Source: Bombardia bombarda
Lineage: Eukaryota > Ascomycota > Sordariomycetes > Sordariales > Lasiosphaeriaceae
Length of the DNA: 64,000 nt
Reading direction: 5' to 3'
Assembly: GCA_030512295.1 (NCBI GenBank)
Contig: JAULSR010000001.1
Span: 8,579,001-8,643,000 of the forward strand
Below are positions 22,888-34,576 of the stretch, one piece after another (position 1 is the first letter of the stretch; the number at the start of each line of letters is the position of its first letter). The position numbers and the translations under genes were made by a program. The notes beneath the pieces are model-generated. The model was not told where the DNA came from and did no database searches. It saw nothing but the letters and a program-made list of their open reading frames with translations.

Positions 22888-24303
22888 CTAACTATATTCC
22901 TCCCCGTCTCCCTCCTCAGACGACCTACCCTGTCCCCATCCCTGCCCGAGCTTGCTGTAGCTTTCCCACTTTGCCCTGAGCTCCCTCTGATGCGCCAGCA
23001 GGCGCTCTCGCTCTCTCTCCAGCGCCTCAATGTGCAGGCGCGCTCGGTCCAGTACCTCCGATTTGCTGACCTTTCGTTGGCGCTGCCCAGCGCCAGGAGG
23101 CGGCGGTGTCCACAATGCGGAATGATTGTTGTCGCTGTTGCCGTTGCTGTCGTTACCGTTCATGTTGATGTTGCCTCCGCTGCCGCCTTCGCCACCACCC
23201 GTGCTGGGAGGCAGCACCTCGAGCAGCTCCTCGAAGTGGGCATTCAGCCGATTTCGGTACTTTTGCTCAACGCGGTTGTGCTTGATGCGGGCGTAGTCTT
23301 GGTCGCCATCCTCCTCGTCTTCTCCCTCCTCGACTGCCGAGGGGAGGTCCGGGTCCTCCCAGTCGTCGTAGTCATTGACTTGCTGCTGCTGCTGCTGCTG
23401 CTGCTGCATGTTCTTGGTGATGCGCCCCTGACCCGGCTTTTGACTGGTTGGCGATTTGGCTTTGTTAGAGTACATTTCTGCTTCGGTTGACAATTAAGTG
23501 TCAGCAACCAATCAAATTTGAAGAACTGCTGTAGTTGATGTGTTTTCGACTTACTTGCCTCTTGATCTACCCGCAATCGTTCGAGGATGGCGGCGTTTTC
23601 TTAGGGTATCTTTCAACCCCCTGGGAGGGCCCTTGGTTTTTTGCTGGGCCTGTCGTTGTTGGGTGTGCTGCTGCTGGGTCTGCTTTTGAATGTGAGTGCG
23701 CTCCTGGGCCCCCTGCTGGATATTAGAGGTATGCTGGGGGTAGAATCTTATATTCCCCTTCATGTAAGATGAAATCGAATCATTTGGCTGCAAAGAGTGA
23801 GTTTGATTATCTCTTGTAGGCAATCCACTGGAAAAATGCAAATCTGGCCGAAAATCGAACGTGGCTGTGACCTGTTCCTGCCGTTCGTAGAATGACGACG
23901 ATTCATCTGATGATGTGGGGGTGAAGTTTCTCCAGGCCAGTGGGGAAAACAGGCCATCAGCCACCGTTCCGGCGGCAGGCAACGAAGGAGCCGCTGCCGG
24001 TCTGAGTGGCCATAGGTTACTGCCCTGGAGGTAGAAGGAAGGTGCGACCCCCTCAGGCGCATGTTCAAGGCAAGAGCCAAGGGCAGTGAAGTAGCCGTCC
24101 AAGGAAGGTGTGGTGTTGGCGAAGCTATAGCCCTCGGTGGAGACGTACGAGGTTGGCGAGGTTGTTGAGCAGACCAAAGAATTCTCGTTTTGCAACAATG
24201 AACATGGTGCTTCATTTTGTTCAGCGTGGTGGTGGTAAGATGCAGGGCATAATATCATTGAGGAGGGTCTTGATGGTTGAGCAAATGGCTGAAGTACAAT
24301 CAT
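22888..24303 (-). CDS. SREBP-type bHLH transcription factor (copy 1)
   Basis: The main 3' exon runs from about 23477 to 22888 and the 5' exon from the ATG at 24303 to about 23571. The basic region HNRVEQKYRNRLN has Tyr where most bHLH proteins have Arg, the SREBP hallmark. Helix 1 (FEELLEVLP) is followed by an unusually long Gly/Asn/Pro-rich loop of about 50 residues. Helix 2 and a short zipper come next (KVSKSEVLDRARLHIEALER). The N-terminal exon is Ser/Thr/Pro/Gln-rich, like an activation region. A polyglutamine run (CTG repeats at about 23384-23408) precedes an acidic stretch. The intron is uncertain. The best donor (GTAAGT, 23554-23549) is out of frame with the acceptors near the CTGAC branch site, while a weaker GTAGAT donor at 23570 with the acceptor before 23477 is in frame. 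No SREBP-type membrane helices are visible. Confidence 0.75.
23384..23408 (-). repeat. CAG/CTG trinucleotide run encoding polyglutamine
   Basis: A run of CTG on the plus strand encodes about nine consecutive glutamines in the bHLH copy 1 protein, just upstream of an acidic segment. It is prone to length change between strains. Confidence 0.85.
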
Positions 24304-27300
24304 GTTAGCTAATACAAGACTTAGCCCTAGTCTAGGCAACTCCGGCTGCCTGCCAGCACCTGTAGGTGTTTCTCGCGCTGGCCAAGATTAATTACCATAA
24401 ATTCACGTTGTTGAATTGCCGAACGGTGTGTGCAATCATTGGTGTTGACGACACTGGGTCTCATTGGCGCAACGTCATGGTGGTGCCATTTCCATCCGCC
24501 GGCACAGAATCCGCCAGTGAAATTCGGTCTGATATATGAGATGAACACTGTACCTGCAATACCCGGCCATTCGTGTCAATCCGGTCAACCTCGCTGCGAG
24601 TCCCGGCAATGTTTGTACTTGGGTAAGGTATCATGGTGGCGGGACTCGAGCTTCAGATCGTTTTTTGCAAAGTTGAGCTCAAACATCCTGGTGTATCCAG
24701 CTGCTTGCCTACCTTAATAGCTACTTACCCGAGTATATATATTCTGAACAACATCGTCGCTCTAACGATAGTATGCGACCGAATCAGCGCTAGCTACCAC
24801 GGAAGTCTGGCCCAAGACAATAGTTGTCGATCTACGATATTGAAGACGCCATCGGCAAAACCGAGATTTCCTTCACGAGCTAGGAGCATTCACCTACCTC
24901 CCAAAACGGTTGGCTCAGCACCTTGAGCGGGAAGATATTGAGACGGCTGAGGATAAAATCCCCGCGACTACGGTGCCGACCGCCGAAGGGGGGGTGCGTT
25001 AGGAGCGGGCATACTACGGGGGCATACTACGGAGGGGTCTAAGCATAGCGTTGCACGCGATGTTGAGGAAGACGAAAAGAAAAAGAAAAAAAGAAGAAGA
25101 AGAAAATCTGGAACGCCAGTTCGGAATGAAGGATTATCTTGACACAATTGTCCCGAGCTTCCATCCACAACCTATTCCCCCAATTTTCCCCAAAGTAGAT
25201 CTAGATGCTTGGCTTGCAAACAAGTAAGAGGACCCTTTAGTCAAGCATATTCCGCCCATCCATCCCATTTAAGCTTGACATCTTGCTGTGTGCACCCCAT
25301 GTCTCAAATATCATTGGCAGTCCAATCCAGAGAGGCGACAGCTCTATCATATGATTTTCTGCCAGAGTCAGGCCATGCGGCAGCTCCCGCCTGCAGAGAC
25401 CTTTTGACGTGTGGCGTAATAAATTGGTCTAGATGTTTGGCTCAAACGCAGCGACGATCTTCAGCCCTGTCTTAAGGGAGATCCCCGTTACTTAGTCTTG
25501 CATCATGTAATAAACGCAAACGAAATATTGACAGCTTCTGTCACGGTGGCGCAGAGGTCACTGTATCGAAGGTAGTTCTCTCAAATATATTGCCTCGCTT
25601 GCCCATTTTGTCAAGCCTAAACAGACAACCGTCTTTTCTTTTTTTTCTTTCCAATTCTTATGGATGAGGTATGGTGCAGACTGAGGATGTTATCGCGTTG
25701 CATCCGTGCCCAGACAGTCCAGGTGCCCATCTCAGCTACCTTACCCAATAGATGTACTGTACTAGGTACCTATGTGTCTCGCTACCTTGGGCGGCATGAA
25801 AGACACCCATCACCCATAACATACATGGATAAACTAGCCGAACCACCTCTCAAAACCTATCTCAGAATCCCTTGCCTTCGGTCCTGGGCGGGCATGCATC
25901 GGATCTCGCCAGGGGGGGTTCGGACCGGACCGAAACCGCCCAGCAGCTCTTTTTTTTTTGTTTCCTTATTGGATAGAAAGAGGCGAATGGACCTTGTACG
26001 TAAAGCAGGCAGTGTAACCTTTCACAGCAGCTAGGCACACTGTCATTCATAGCTGCCTGGATAGATAGAAAAAGTGAAACAAACAGCACTGCGCGTTTAT
26101 CTCGGCCTGCATGGACGGCACAGAGGCACAAGCAAAAACCAGGATTCGACGACCACCTTGCGCGAGTGCATCTCATGCATCCGCGTTGTGACACGAGCTG
26201 CTACCCGACAGACAGACAGCCCGCCCGCGCCCCCGCCCACTTGTGGCTGCTTTACGAGCACGAGCCCTGAAAAGATCCCGGCAGCTAGGTAGGTATCCTT
26301 GGTGGTGGCTTGCTGCTGCTTCTGCTGCAAACAAGATTCTTGGTTTCTTGTCAAATCGGGTATGTTGCCAAAATCCAGTACATACACAGTACGTGCTTGT
26401 TGTCCACACCTCCTGCAGTGGCCCGCAGATGCTTCAGGGGCAGACTACCTAGGTGAGGCATATCCCCATTACACACCTTGCTAGATATACCTAGGTGATG
26501 TATCAGCTTGGTCAGGCGGACACAGAGACTCACCATCCGTGTCAGCGGGCGGCCGACAGACCACATACATAATGATAGAATTGTACCGGTGATAGATGCC
26601 CATCCCAACGGCTATTTGCAGAATACAGATATTATTAGGTCTCATGTGATGGCGTTTCCTGTTTTTCACTTTTTCGCCTCACGCCTCGTCATCTCAAATC
26701 TTGAGTTTCAAAATATGACACTAGTAATCTGTCAAGAAGACGAGTGGCGAAAAGTGTTGTTTTTCTCCATTTGGTTTCGGTATCCTCGTGATGCCAAAAA
26801 GTTGTCACGGTTGTTGAGTCCAGATTGTCGTATTGCGCTTTGCTTATTCATCTTGCAATAATCTTGGGTCGTCCAAAGATGGTGGTGTGGTGAGGTCTTT
26901 TCTGAGGTTGACTGGGTAACGTTGAATAATGCAAACCCCTCTCTCTGCTTCGGAGGCAGTAAATAGCAGCATATTCTGTAAAGAGAATTATAGTCAGCAA
27001 AATTATTTGCCCAAGTATTGTATTTCCGTGGACTCTTAGGGAGCTCAAACGTTCTTCACGAGTATACTAGTTGTACTCTTCGTAAATCGTAGTCGTCATT
27101 CATCGTCATCATAATCATTATACTCCTTTTATCTTGCCAAAACAGACAGGCTGCCTACCTAGCCACCCAATGATACCGTAGTAGTGACCCCCAGTAGACT
27201 ACCGCATTACGAGCCCTGGGCTCAAGTTCCAAGATCAAAGCTTGCTATATCACCCAAGTTTATGAAACGAGCAAATAAAACATCAGTCATCAAGCCACCA

Positions 27301-27338
27301 CCTTCTAGAATGATATCGCTTTTTGTACTCCCCCTAGC
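24304..27338. other. 3-kb intergenic region between the bHLH genes
   Basis: No gene is supported. Visible are a duplicated GGCATACTACGG at about 25009-25032, several TACCTAGGT-type motifs (25763, 26286, 26446, 26488) and poly-T runs. The 5' part probably holds the promoter of the copy 1 bHLH gene. Confidence 0.5.
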
Positions 27339-28436
27339 TTAGCTCCGCCCCATCCCCCTACCAGCGGCAACATTGCTCATGAGGTCCACGCTTTGAAGGA
27401 GCTCGGTGCGCTCCTGCTGAAGCTCCTGCCTCTCCTTCTCGAGCATCTTGATCCGTCGAGTGGCCATGTCTAAGACCTCGGCCTTGCTGATCCGTTTTTC
27501 TCCATTGACAAAATCTGAGCCAATCATTGTGTGGCCGCCCTCACCCCTGATGTGATGTTGCACCGTATAACCAGCTCGCTGTTCGGTGGGGAGGGCGGCC
27601 AGGAGCCGCTCAAACTGGGCATTGAGCCTGTTCCGATACTGCTTCTCGACAAAGTTGTGGTTCTGCCGTAGACGCTGCTCTTCCGAGGTGAGGCCGTCGT
27701 TTCCATCCACGGCGTCCTCAACCGGTCCGGGGGTGACTGCCAGAGAGAATGAGGATCTGCGAGGTGACTTTAACTTGTGAGATGTCGTGCGGAGCTGCTG
27801 CTGGTTGGGGTTTCCGCTACGACCGCTTGTCTTTTTCGCACTGGGTGTCTGCTTGGTATTGACGACTGGCTTTGATTTTGAATCCACATCTCTCAGCTGG
27901 CCAATCTTTGTCAAGGAAGCCTCACTGAGCTTGGACTTTGCTCTTGAGGAGGGCAAGGATAAGGCTTTTGGTGCTGGTGATGATACTCGGCCCCGGGTGA
28001 CAAGTGGTGGGAAGGAACCGTGGCGAGGTGTGATGGGAGCATCGCTGCGGTTGAGTCTGCTCTTACTCAGATCAGGAGAGCTCTTGTCGGTAACTGGAGA
28101 GAAGGTTGCATAATCGCAAGAATCGGAATCTGTCTCACCAGCCCCCGAGATGAAGTTCGCAGATGCGAACTGTGTTGACATGGGTGTTTCAGAAACTACG
28201 CCGGCATGGAATCTTGACCACTCTGACGCGCCAGTTTCATATGTTCGTGGACCAACACTGCCGTTCTCGAATGACTCTCTGGGCATAGAGAGGTGCTCAT
28301 ATGCTGTCTTCTCGGTATAGGCGACTGGGGAGTATGTAGGATTAGAGTAGAGGCTGCCCACGTTGGGCCAAGGTATAAATGCGACCCCGTTGTTGGGGTG
28401 GTCCAAGTATTCAGATGTGGGAATTGGATTGGACAT
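27339..28436 (-). CDS. SREBP-type bHLH transcription factor (copy 2)
   Basis: This is a single exon of 365 residues with ATG at 28436. Residues 1-240 are Ser/Pro/Thr-rich and basic (likely activation and nuclear-localisation regions, for example KLKSPRRSS). The basic region and helix 1 lie at about 258-283 (NFVEKQYRNRLNAQFERLL), with Glu264, Tyr267 and Arg268 in the H/E/Y/R positions; the tyrosine is the SREBP-type mark. A loop of about 30 residues follows, then helix 2 from about 314 (KRISKAEVLDMATRRIKML) running into a Leu/Glu-rich zipper. No membrane segments are seen, so this is not a full-length sterol-regulated SREBP. It is a paralogue of the gene 3 kb downstream on the same strand; loop sequence and N-terminus differ completely. 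The target is unknown. Confidence 0.9.
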   Translation of the reverse strand: MSNPIPTSEYLDHPNNGVAFIPWPNVGSLYSNPTYSPVAYTEKTAYEHLSMPRESFENGSVGPRTYETGASEWSRFHAGVVSETPMSTQFASANFISGAGETDSDSCDYATFSPVTDKSSPDLSKSRLNRSDAPITPRHGSFPPLVTRGRVSSPAPKALSLPSSRAKSKLSEASLTKIGQLRDVDSKSKPVVNTKQTPSAKKTSGRSGNPNQQQLRTTSHKLKSPRRSSFSLAVTPGPVEDAVDGNDGLTSEEQRLRQNHNFVEKQYRNRLNAQFERLLAALPTEQRAGYTVQHHIRGEGGHTMIGSDFVNGEKRISKAEVLDMATRRIKMLEKERQELQQERTELLQSVDLMSNVAAGRGMGRS

Positions 28437-30950
28437 GACTATCTGGAAGAAGTGATGTTAGTTGCAAAGTCTTGGTGCAGCCGGCTTGTGTCTGAGGTGG
28501 AATGATGCAAGTCTAAGACAAAGGGGAGTGAACCATATGCTGCCATGCTCTCCAATCGCTCGGGATGCTGTGCCGCTTGTATGAATTAGATCTCCTGCTT
28601 TCCCGCTCCTCCTCGTCGATACCATTGCCGTGACCTCGGTAGTGCTATCCTGGCACGCCATACCCATTGCAGACATGCAGTCAGTCTCCTGAGATGGTAT
28701 ATCATGTTGGGACGACACAAACCGCCGTCCAATGGTCTCGAGCGGGTGGAAAGACGGTGAGAAGAACGACAGGTGATTTCCTTTCAAAATGGCACGACCA
28801 GCGTGCATGGAATAACACACTGACTCATGCCCGCACCAAATCAAATAGCGCACTCTGAAATGCTTGGGTCATGGCAAGATCTCACCTCGTTAATGCCGAG
28901 ATCCAGTTCGTCGGTGAAATGGGATGTTGCCCAGCCCGTGTTCATCGTGACCTCGAGCAGGCAGGGGGATGGAGTAACAATGGCAGGTTATTTTGGGGAC
29001 CAGACGACACTGCTCAAAGTTTTGCCGTAGTTGTGACAGCAGATGTGGGCTGTTGGCTATGGGGAGGAATACGACAACGATAAGAAGGACTAGTAGTGAT
29101 GATGAGGGGGCTTGAGAGCAAGTGCGTGTGAGACTTGCCAGTTCAAGAGCGTCTGCTGACTTTGCAATGCTCTTATACGCTTCGAGGTCGATGCCCATTT
29201 GCCAAAAGGAAATAAGAGGAAATGCCAGCTGCAGCATACGGCACTGCACATCAGTGGTTGGTACCAAAGCTTGGGACGCGCAGTTAGCATTTCCAATCTC
29301 TTCCAGTCTAGACCAGTACCAGCAGCAGGCTAGGTTCTCAATGAACGGGGCGCGTCCATCGGATCGACGAGCTGGCTGGGACGCCTCGAACATGCCCCGG
29401 CGGGGAGAGTATGCCGAACCGGCGTCTTGAAATTAGCGGCGCAACGAATAGTAACCCACGATTCCAGATCATGATGGGCGGGCATTGGATCTTGGGCCTT
29501 GGGCAGGCACCCTACATGGAAATGGCGCCACCAGAATCTTGCTGTCGCTAGGTGTGGGTGGTAGTGGTGAAACGGTCAAGAACGATTTCCATTTTCCTCC
29601 TCGCGTCGGGCACACGACCCGGGACGAATGGCGTCCAAATCTCTAGAACTAAAGCGGGAGTTTCGATGGATCCAACGGGCCTCAAGTGGGATGTGGGGTG
29701 CCGCCCGCTGTTTCCAAATTTCCATATCGGAATTCCAGGTTGTTGGGCCAGACCAAAGAGGCCGTCAAAGTGCCCGTTTGTTAAGGGCACAAGTTGGGGG
29801 CATAGCGTTTTACTTAGAGAATTAAGCTCTTCCTAACAGTAGGTACTTGACCTATGGCGGGACGGTAATGGACCGCCAGCCGCGCCTTCCGCCGACCCGA
29901 CAACGACAAATGGAATTTGCCGTTGTGCGAGACTGAACTTCCAATCGCACCTTCCAGGCCACCTACCTCCATACTTACCTTACCTAGGTTATAGGTAAGA
30001 TCGTAGCACTTCCACAAGGGGGTACATTTCCACTGGCAGTGGAGTCACGGGCGTACGGAACAAGACTTTACGTTTTAAGGTTAGGGGTGACTGGCTGAGC
30101 GGGAGGGCAATCCAACGCCAGACATTGGCCTCCCCGACAACTTGCCATAACACAAGATGCAGGACTTTTTCGATCAACAACGCTCCCAGGGGCAAGCTAG
30201 AGATGGGAGATGGACTAGGTTCTGCACTAGGCCAGGAACGTGCCAAGAGGTGCCACGAGGATGTAATAACGGTCCCGCGCCCGCTTCATGCAATTATATT
30301 ACATCCGCATCCACACGAGCCACGCGCCGGCAAACGTCAATCTTGACAGCTCTGAAGCTAATAAGCCAGGAGTCCATTCGTGGCTACTAGCCATCCCCCA
30401 TCTTGCCCGTTGTGCGACACACACGAAAACATCAACATTGCATCGAACGCCACATTTCTCAACAGAGGACCTACATGCAGATTAAGCAAGAAAATAGTTA
30501 CAGTCAGTAATGAAGCAGCAGGATCGCATCGCGCTCTTGTTTCGTCAGTCCAGCGTCACAGAACCAGAGACGCAATGCCTATCAAGATTTGTAGATGATC
30601 GGGCTCGATGCCAAGCATCCCCGTCGGGGACCAGCGACAATGAGCCCACTTTGCTGCACGTCAGCAATCTGCCATGCAGATTGCAGATGTCTCTCGTTCT
30701 AGTCTCCTGGCGTATACCACATAGATCGGTACAAAGATGGCAAAAGATCCTCGAGACCCCGCCACCCCCATGGCACCAAGACAACTAGAACTAATCCACA
30801 TCTGGATTCAGATTCTAGCTGTAGATGTCCGTTCCGAGTCTACCTGCATGCCGAATGCACCCTTGTCCATCAGAGTGCAGGTCCTGGTTGGTCTACTAGG
30901 ATACTACGCTGGCGAGTTCTCTCAGCTACAGCTGTGGCTTCCCGAAAACA

Positions 30951-30976
30951 GGATAGTATCCTGGATAGTATCCTGG
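30951..30976. repeat. 13-base tandem duplication with internal palindrome
   Basis: GGATAGTATCCTG occurs twice in direct succession. Each unit contains the near-palindrome GGATAGTATCC. Confidence 0.8.
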
Positions 30977-31191
30977 CTTTCAACCTCAAGGTATGTTCAG
31001 TGTCCGGTTCACGATATCTCCCTTCATGTCCGAGCGGATAGCTTACTAGAGATAGAGAAAAAGAGACTGGAAAGAACAAGCGGCAATCAAGGACTTAGTT
31101 AGCTGCTTGCTGTTAACGCTGTCTATTCTGGTAACCTATGGCGACACATACTACATCTCAATATGGATCCCAGACATCATAAGTACCACTG

Positions 31192-31658
31192 TGTGTTATA
31201 TGGACTAAGAATCAACGTCAACTCAGCTCTCTGGCTACCTCTCGACCGATAACTACCAGCGGCAATACCACCGAACTGGTGTGATACGGCCGGGGAACGA
31301 ATCTCTCCCCACCCACCACCGATCACTACGTTTTCTTTTTCTGGTGATTTTGTGCCCCACCGGAACTATTTCCTCGGCCGACTACTACGGTCTCAGCAGA
31401 GCCTCTATACTCTCCGATGACCTGCCCTGTCATCATGATAGGTGACTACCACTACGGTTTATTTGAAACCAACCTAGGGCGAATGGGAGAAAACAGTTGG
31501 CCCTACATGCTTCTTTCCAAAGCAACGGTGCCAGTCAACGGCTTGACTCATATGCAATGCTTCCCCCCTCTGCTCACCTAACTCGTATTTGGTGTTGGGA
31601 ATGCGACACCGTTTAAACGAGGTGTCTATATTGACAACATTGTTCTCTTGTTAACACA
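31192..31658 (-). mobile_element. Probable 3' LTR of a decayed LTR retrotransposon
   Basis: The 467-base segment begins TGTGTTA and ends TAACACA, a perfect 7-base terminal inverted repeat in the TG...CA form of LTRs. Read on the minus strand, the bases directly before its 5' end are AGCGGGGG, a polypurine-tract-like sequence expected just upstream of a 3' LTR. The plus-strand flanks (CACTG before, CCCCC after) are not a target duplication, which fits a 3' LTR with internal sequence on the higher-coordinate side. No reverse transcriptase, integrase or RNase H frame is visible next to it, so the element is truncated or badly mutated. The superfamily cannot be fixed from this alone; Copia is possible. 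Confidence 0.5.
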
Positions 31659-32410
31659 CCCCCGCTGAAAAGACCCCTATTCTATACAGTCAGCTGAATC
31701 AAACAGACAGGACTTTGAATGATTGGTGTCTGAACGAACGTTGGAGTTTCGTTTTCTCCAGGTTATCGGACCAACAACTTGGAGAGTACTGGAGAAGTAG
31801 CTGTTACTGAGTTGGGCCTGTGGTATATACAAGCAAACTTGAAATGCACACACACCTTTCCTTCGATGAGTTTCTTTTTTTTATAAGGCTTTTATATTTG
31901 ATTGTACTTTTTATTCATGCTATCTGAGAATATATCTGGGGGCTCTAGGGATGAAGAGCAATCAAATGGAGAGTGCAGGTCAGATAAAAAACATAGAGTC
32001 AGAATACAGCAATAAAAGGAAAAGAAAAAGGAAAAAATGAGACGCATAAGTCAAAAACAAGAAAGAGTTACAAAAGGAGTTAAGATGAGCAGCGCAGCGC
32101 ACGTGCCAACTTCATACAAGACCACAGAATTCAGAAAATTAACAGGAAATTATAACCGAGTCGTATTTATTACTTACTGTTTACACTTGATCATACTCCC
32201 TTTTTAGCATTCATCTCTACCTATTCAGTACCCAGCTTCCACCCCATTCCGATCGTCCACATCGGCAACAAGCCTCATCGGATCAGGGCACCAAGCCAGC
32301 CAGCAGTCTGTGCTCGCCTCTTGAAGCAAGGCGGACATCCACATAAGAAGAAGCTACCTACCTAATTTGACACCCGACACCCGACTCTGGCCAATTCGCA
32401 GCGACCCATC

Positions 32411-32460
32411 CAGTCCCATCCTGTCCTATCCTGTCCCATCCTGTCCCATCCTGTCCCATC
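32411..32460. repeat. Decamer tandem repeat
   Basis: Five tandem 10-base units of the type C(T/A)GTCC(C/T)ATC. The last three are identical (CTGTCCCATC) and the first two differ by one base each. Confidence 0.9.
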
Positions 32461-33624
32461 CACAACCACCCCCTGCCCAGATTGGTCAAAAAACGGCACT
32501 GGCAGCGGCAGCGGCAGCGGTGGGTAGGTAGGGTAGCGGATACAAGTGCAACCCTTTTTTTCTTTTCTTTTTGGTGAAAAGGCAGGCCCCCTCTCCCACC
32601 CCCGGCCGCGGACCCGGCCGGCCTCTACGACACACACACTAATTAGTGTCTACCTAGCATCAAGAACACCCCCCATTATTCTCAGAGAAACAAGCTCCAA
32701 GGTAGGAAAAGGCACGTAGCGCCGTCAATCCCCACCCCCAGCAAAAGCTGTCGAACCAACCCCCCTATCTCTAATGCACAACGATGCGTTTTTGTATGTG
32801 CGCTGCCCGACGAGGTCGGTTCCGTTCGATTGGGCAGGGAGGAGCTCGAAAGGGATTGCACCCCAAAGAGAATAAATACAAAGGAGGGGTAACACACATA
32901 CACCTACGTGCAACACAAACACACACATCCGCCCAGCCATCTCATTACTTTGCTTCTGCAAAAAGAACAAGACCAAAAAAAGCAACTTCGTGATCGATTC
33001 CAAACACCCCCAAACACCCCAAGCAAACCACCCCAACAGACACAAGAAATGCTACATCACAACCCCAAGCTGCCCGCCCTGCATTAGCACACCTTCGCAA
33101 TCACCTTCCTTACCTTGCCTGACCGTAGGCATGTCTCAGAGGTTGCGTCGCGGGCGACGAGTTTCAGACTGACTCGCTCACTGCCGCTCGCACAACTGCT
33201 CGCTGCCCGAGTGATGATGTGCGAGGTAACCGTTTCACACACATTTATTTCACTCATGGAACTCGGGAGACGCGCGGGCGCGCGCGCTCTGTCGTGCAAC
33301 GGTAACATTTATTATTCTCAACTCGCACACACAGACTTCAATTATCTGAACACACACACAAAACCACGTTCACCCGATTTTCTTAAAATTTCACAGAAAA
33401 AAGCAAACCCAACAAAAAAGATTGACAGCCAGATGTGCGTGTGTGGGTGGGAATATGGCAGTCAGAACGCTGGCAGGAAGGGAGGGGGCCAGAAACCCGC
33501 CACACAAGACAGGTAGCCGAGAGGGGGGCTGAGGTGAGGAAGGTGGTGGGAGGGGTCAGGGGCATGACACCTTGGGGGAGGGACTTGGAGAACCATGACG
33601 GCAAACACGCGGACAGGGCGCTCA

Positions 33625-34576
33625 TCAGTCCTCTTCATCATCACCGCCAGCAGCAGCAGCAACGGCCTTGTCGTCGCCTGCATCGCCGACGGTGGCAGCC
33701 GCAGCAGTGACCTTGTTGACACTCTTTGCAGGGAGGTCATCATCGGCGGCATCCTCGGCGGCATCCTCGTCTTCCTCGTCATAAGCCTCTTCTTCCTCAT
33801 CGGGCACTTCTTCCTCTTCTTCGTCGTACTCTTCCTCCTCCTCGCCCTCTGCCTCGTCATCTTCTTCTCCGCCGTTCTGCACGGCCTTTCCGTTCTGAGC
33901 AACAGGCTTGCCATTCTGCACCACCTTGCCGTTCTTCTGAGGCGCGGCATCGGGAGGTGCGGCTGCCATCTTTAACTTCTTCTTGGGAGGGGCTTTGTCT
34001 GGAGACAGCTGTTAGCCAACGTCCATAGAAGCTAGGGTACAAGCTGAACCCTCGAGGAACGGGCCAGTATCCAAGGCGGTAGTGGATTGGTTGAGCTTAC
34101 CTGCAACGCCATTCTCCTCTTCCTCTTCAACACCACCCTCTGCTCCCTCCTCGTCGAAGTCCTCATCCTCATCATCGTCCACTTCGTCATCCTCGTCGTC
34201 TTCATCGCTTATATACCTATCAGGAAGAAGATTAGTGTCTTTTCCATCAACTCCAACGATGGTGCGCGTCAAAGTGTGCCGCAGCGATGTAGATGGAGAT
34301 GGATGCTTGGGGCGAGAGCGATAATGGAGAGCGGCGATGAGCGGCATCTATTGATTTTGCGCTGCGATGCGCCAGCAACCAAACTCCATCTGATGTGTGT
34401 CGCTGCAGTCGCATCGCCCCGGAGCTATAGGCAATGCATTTTGGTGTTATTGCCATCACAGGAGAGCGAGCAAAACAGGAGCCAACCTACTCTTCTTCTT
34501 CCTCATCACCACTAGGCAGAGAGAGGAGCTCCTCCTCCTCCTCCTCTTCTTCCTGCTTTCTCTTACGGCTCGACAT
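33625..34576 (-). CDS. Very acidic nuclear-type protein, function unknown
   Basis: There are three exons: 34576-34491, 34216-34101 and 33998-33625. Donors are GTAGGT and GTAAGC, acceptors GATAG and TCCAG, and phases 2 and 1 join in frame. The product is 191 residues. It opens with a basic nuclear-localisation-like cluster (MSSRKRKQ) followed by Glu runs. The middle is Asp/Glu-dominated (DEDDEDDEVDDDEDEDFDEE). A second basic patch (PPKKKLK) is followed by a short repeated motif QNGK(A/P)V, another long acidic block, and an Ala-rich end. No fold is expected. Acidic tracts flanked by basic NLS patches are typical of histone chaperones and nucleolar proteins, but the CHZ motif and other family signatures are absent. 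The role is inference only. Confidence 0.75.

Larger units (their letters stand above)
28437..33624. other. 5.2-kb gene-free region
   Basis: No convincing gene lies on either strand; frames are short and compositionally noisy. It holds a probable LTR remnant (31192-31658), an AT-rich stretch around 31.86-32.2 kb, a 13-base duplication at 30951-30976 and a decamer tandem repeat at 32411-32460. The CA-rich sequence around 32.6-33.4 kb is low complexity. Confidence 0.5.
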
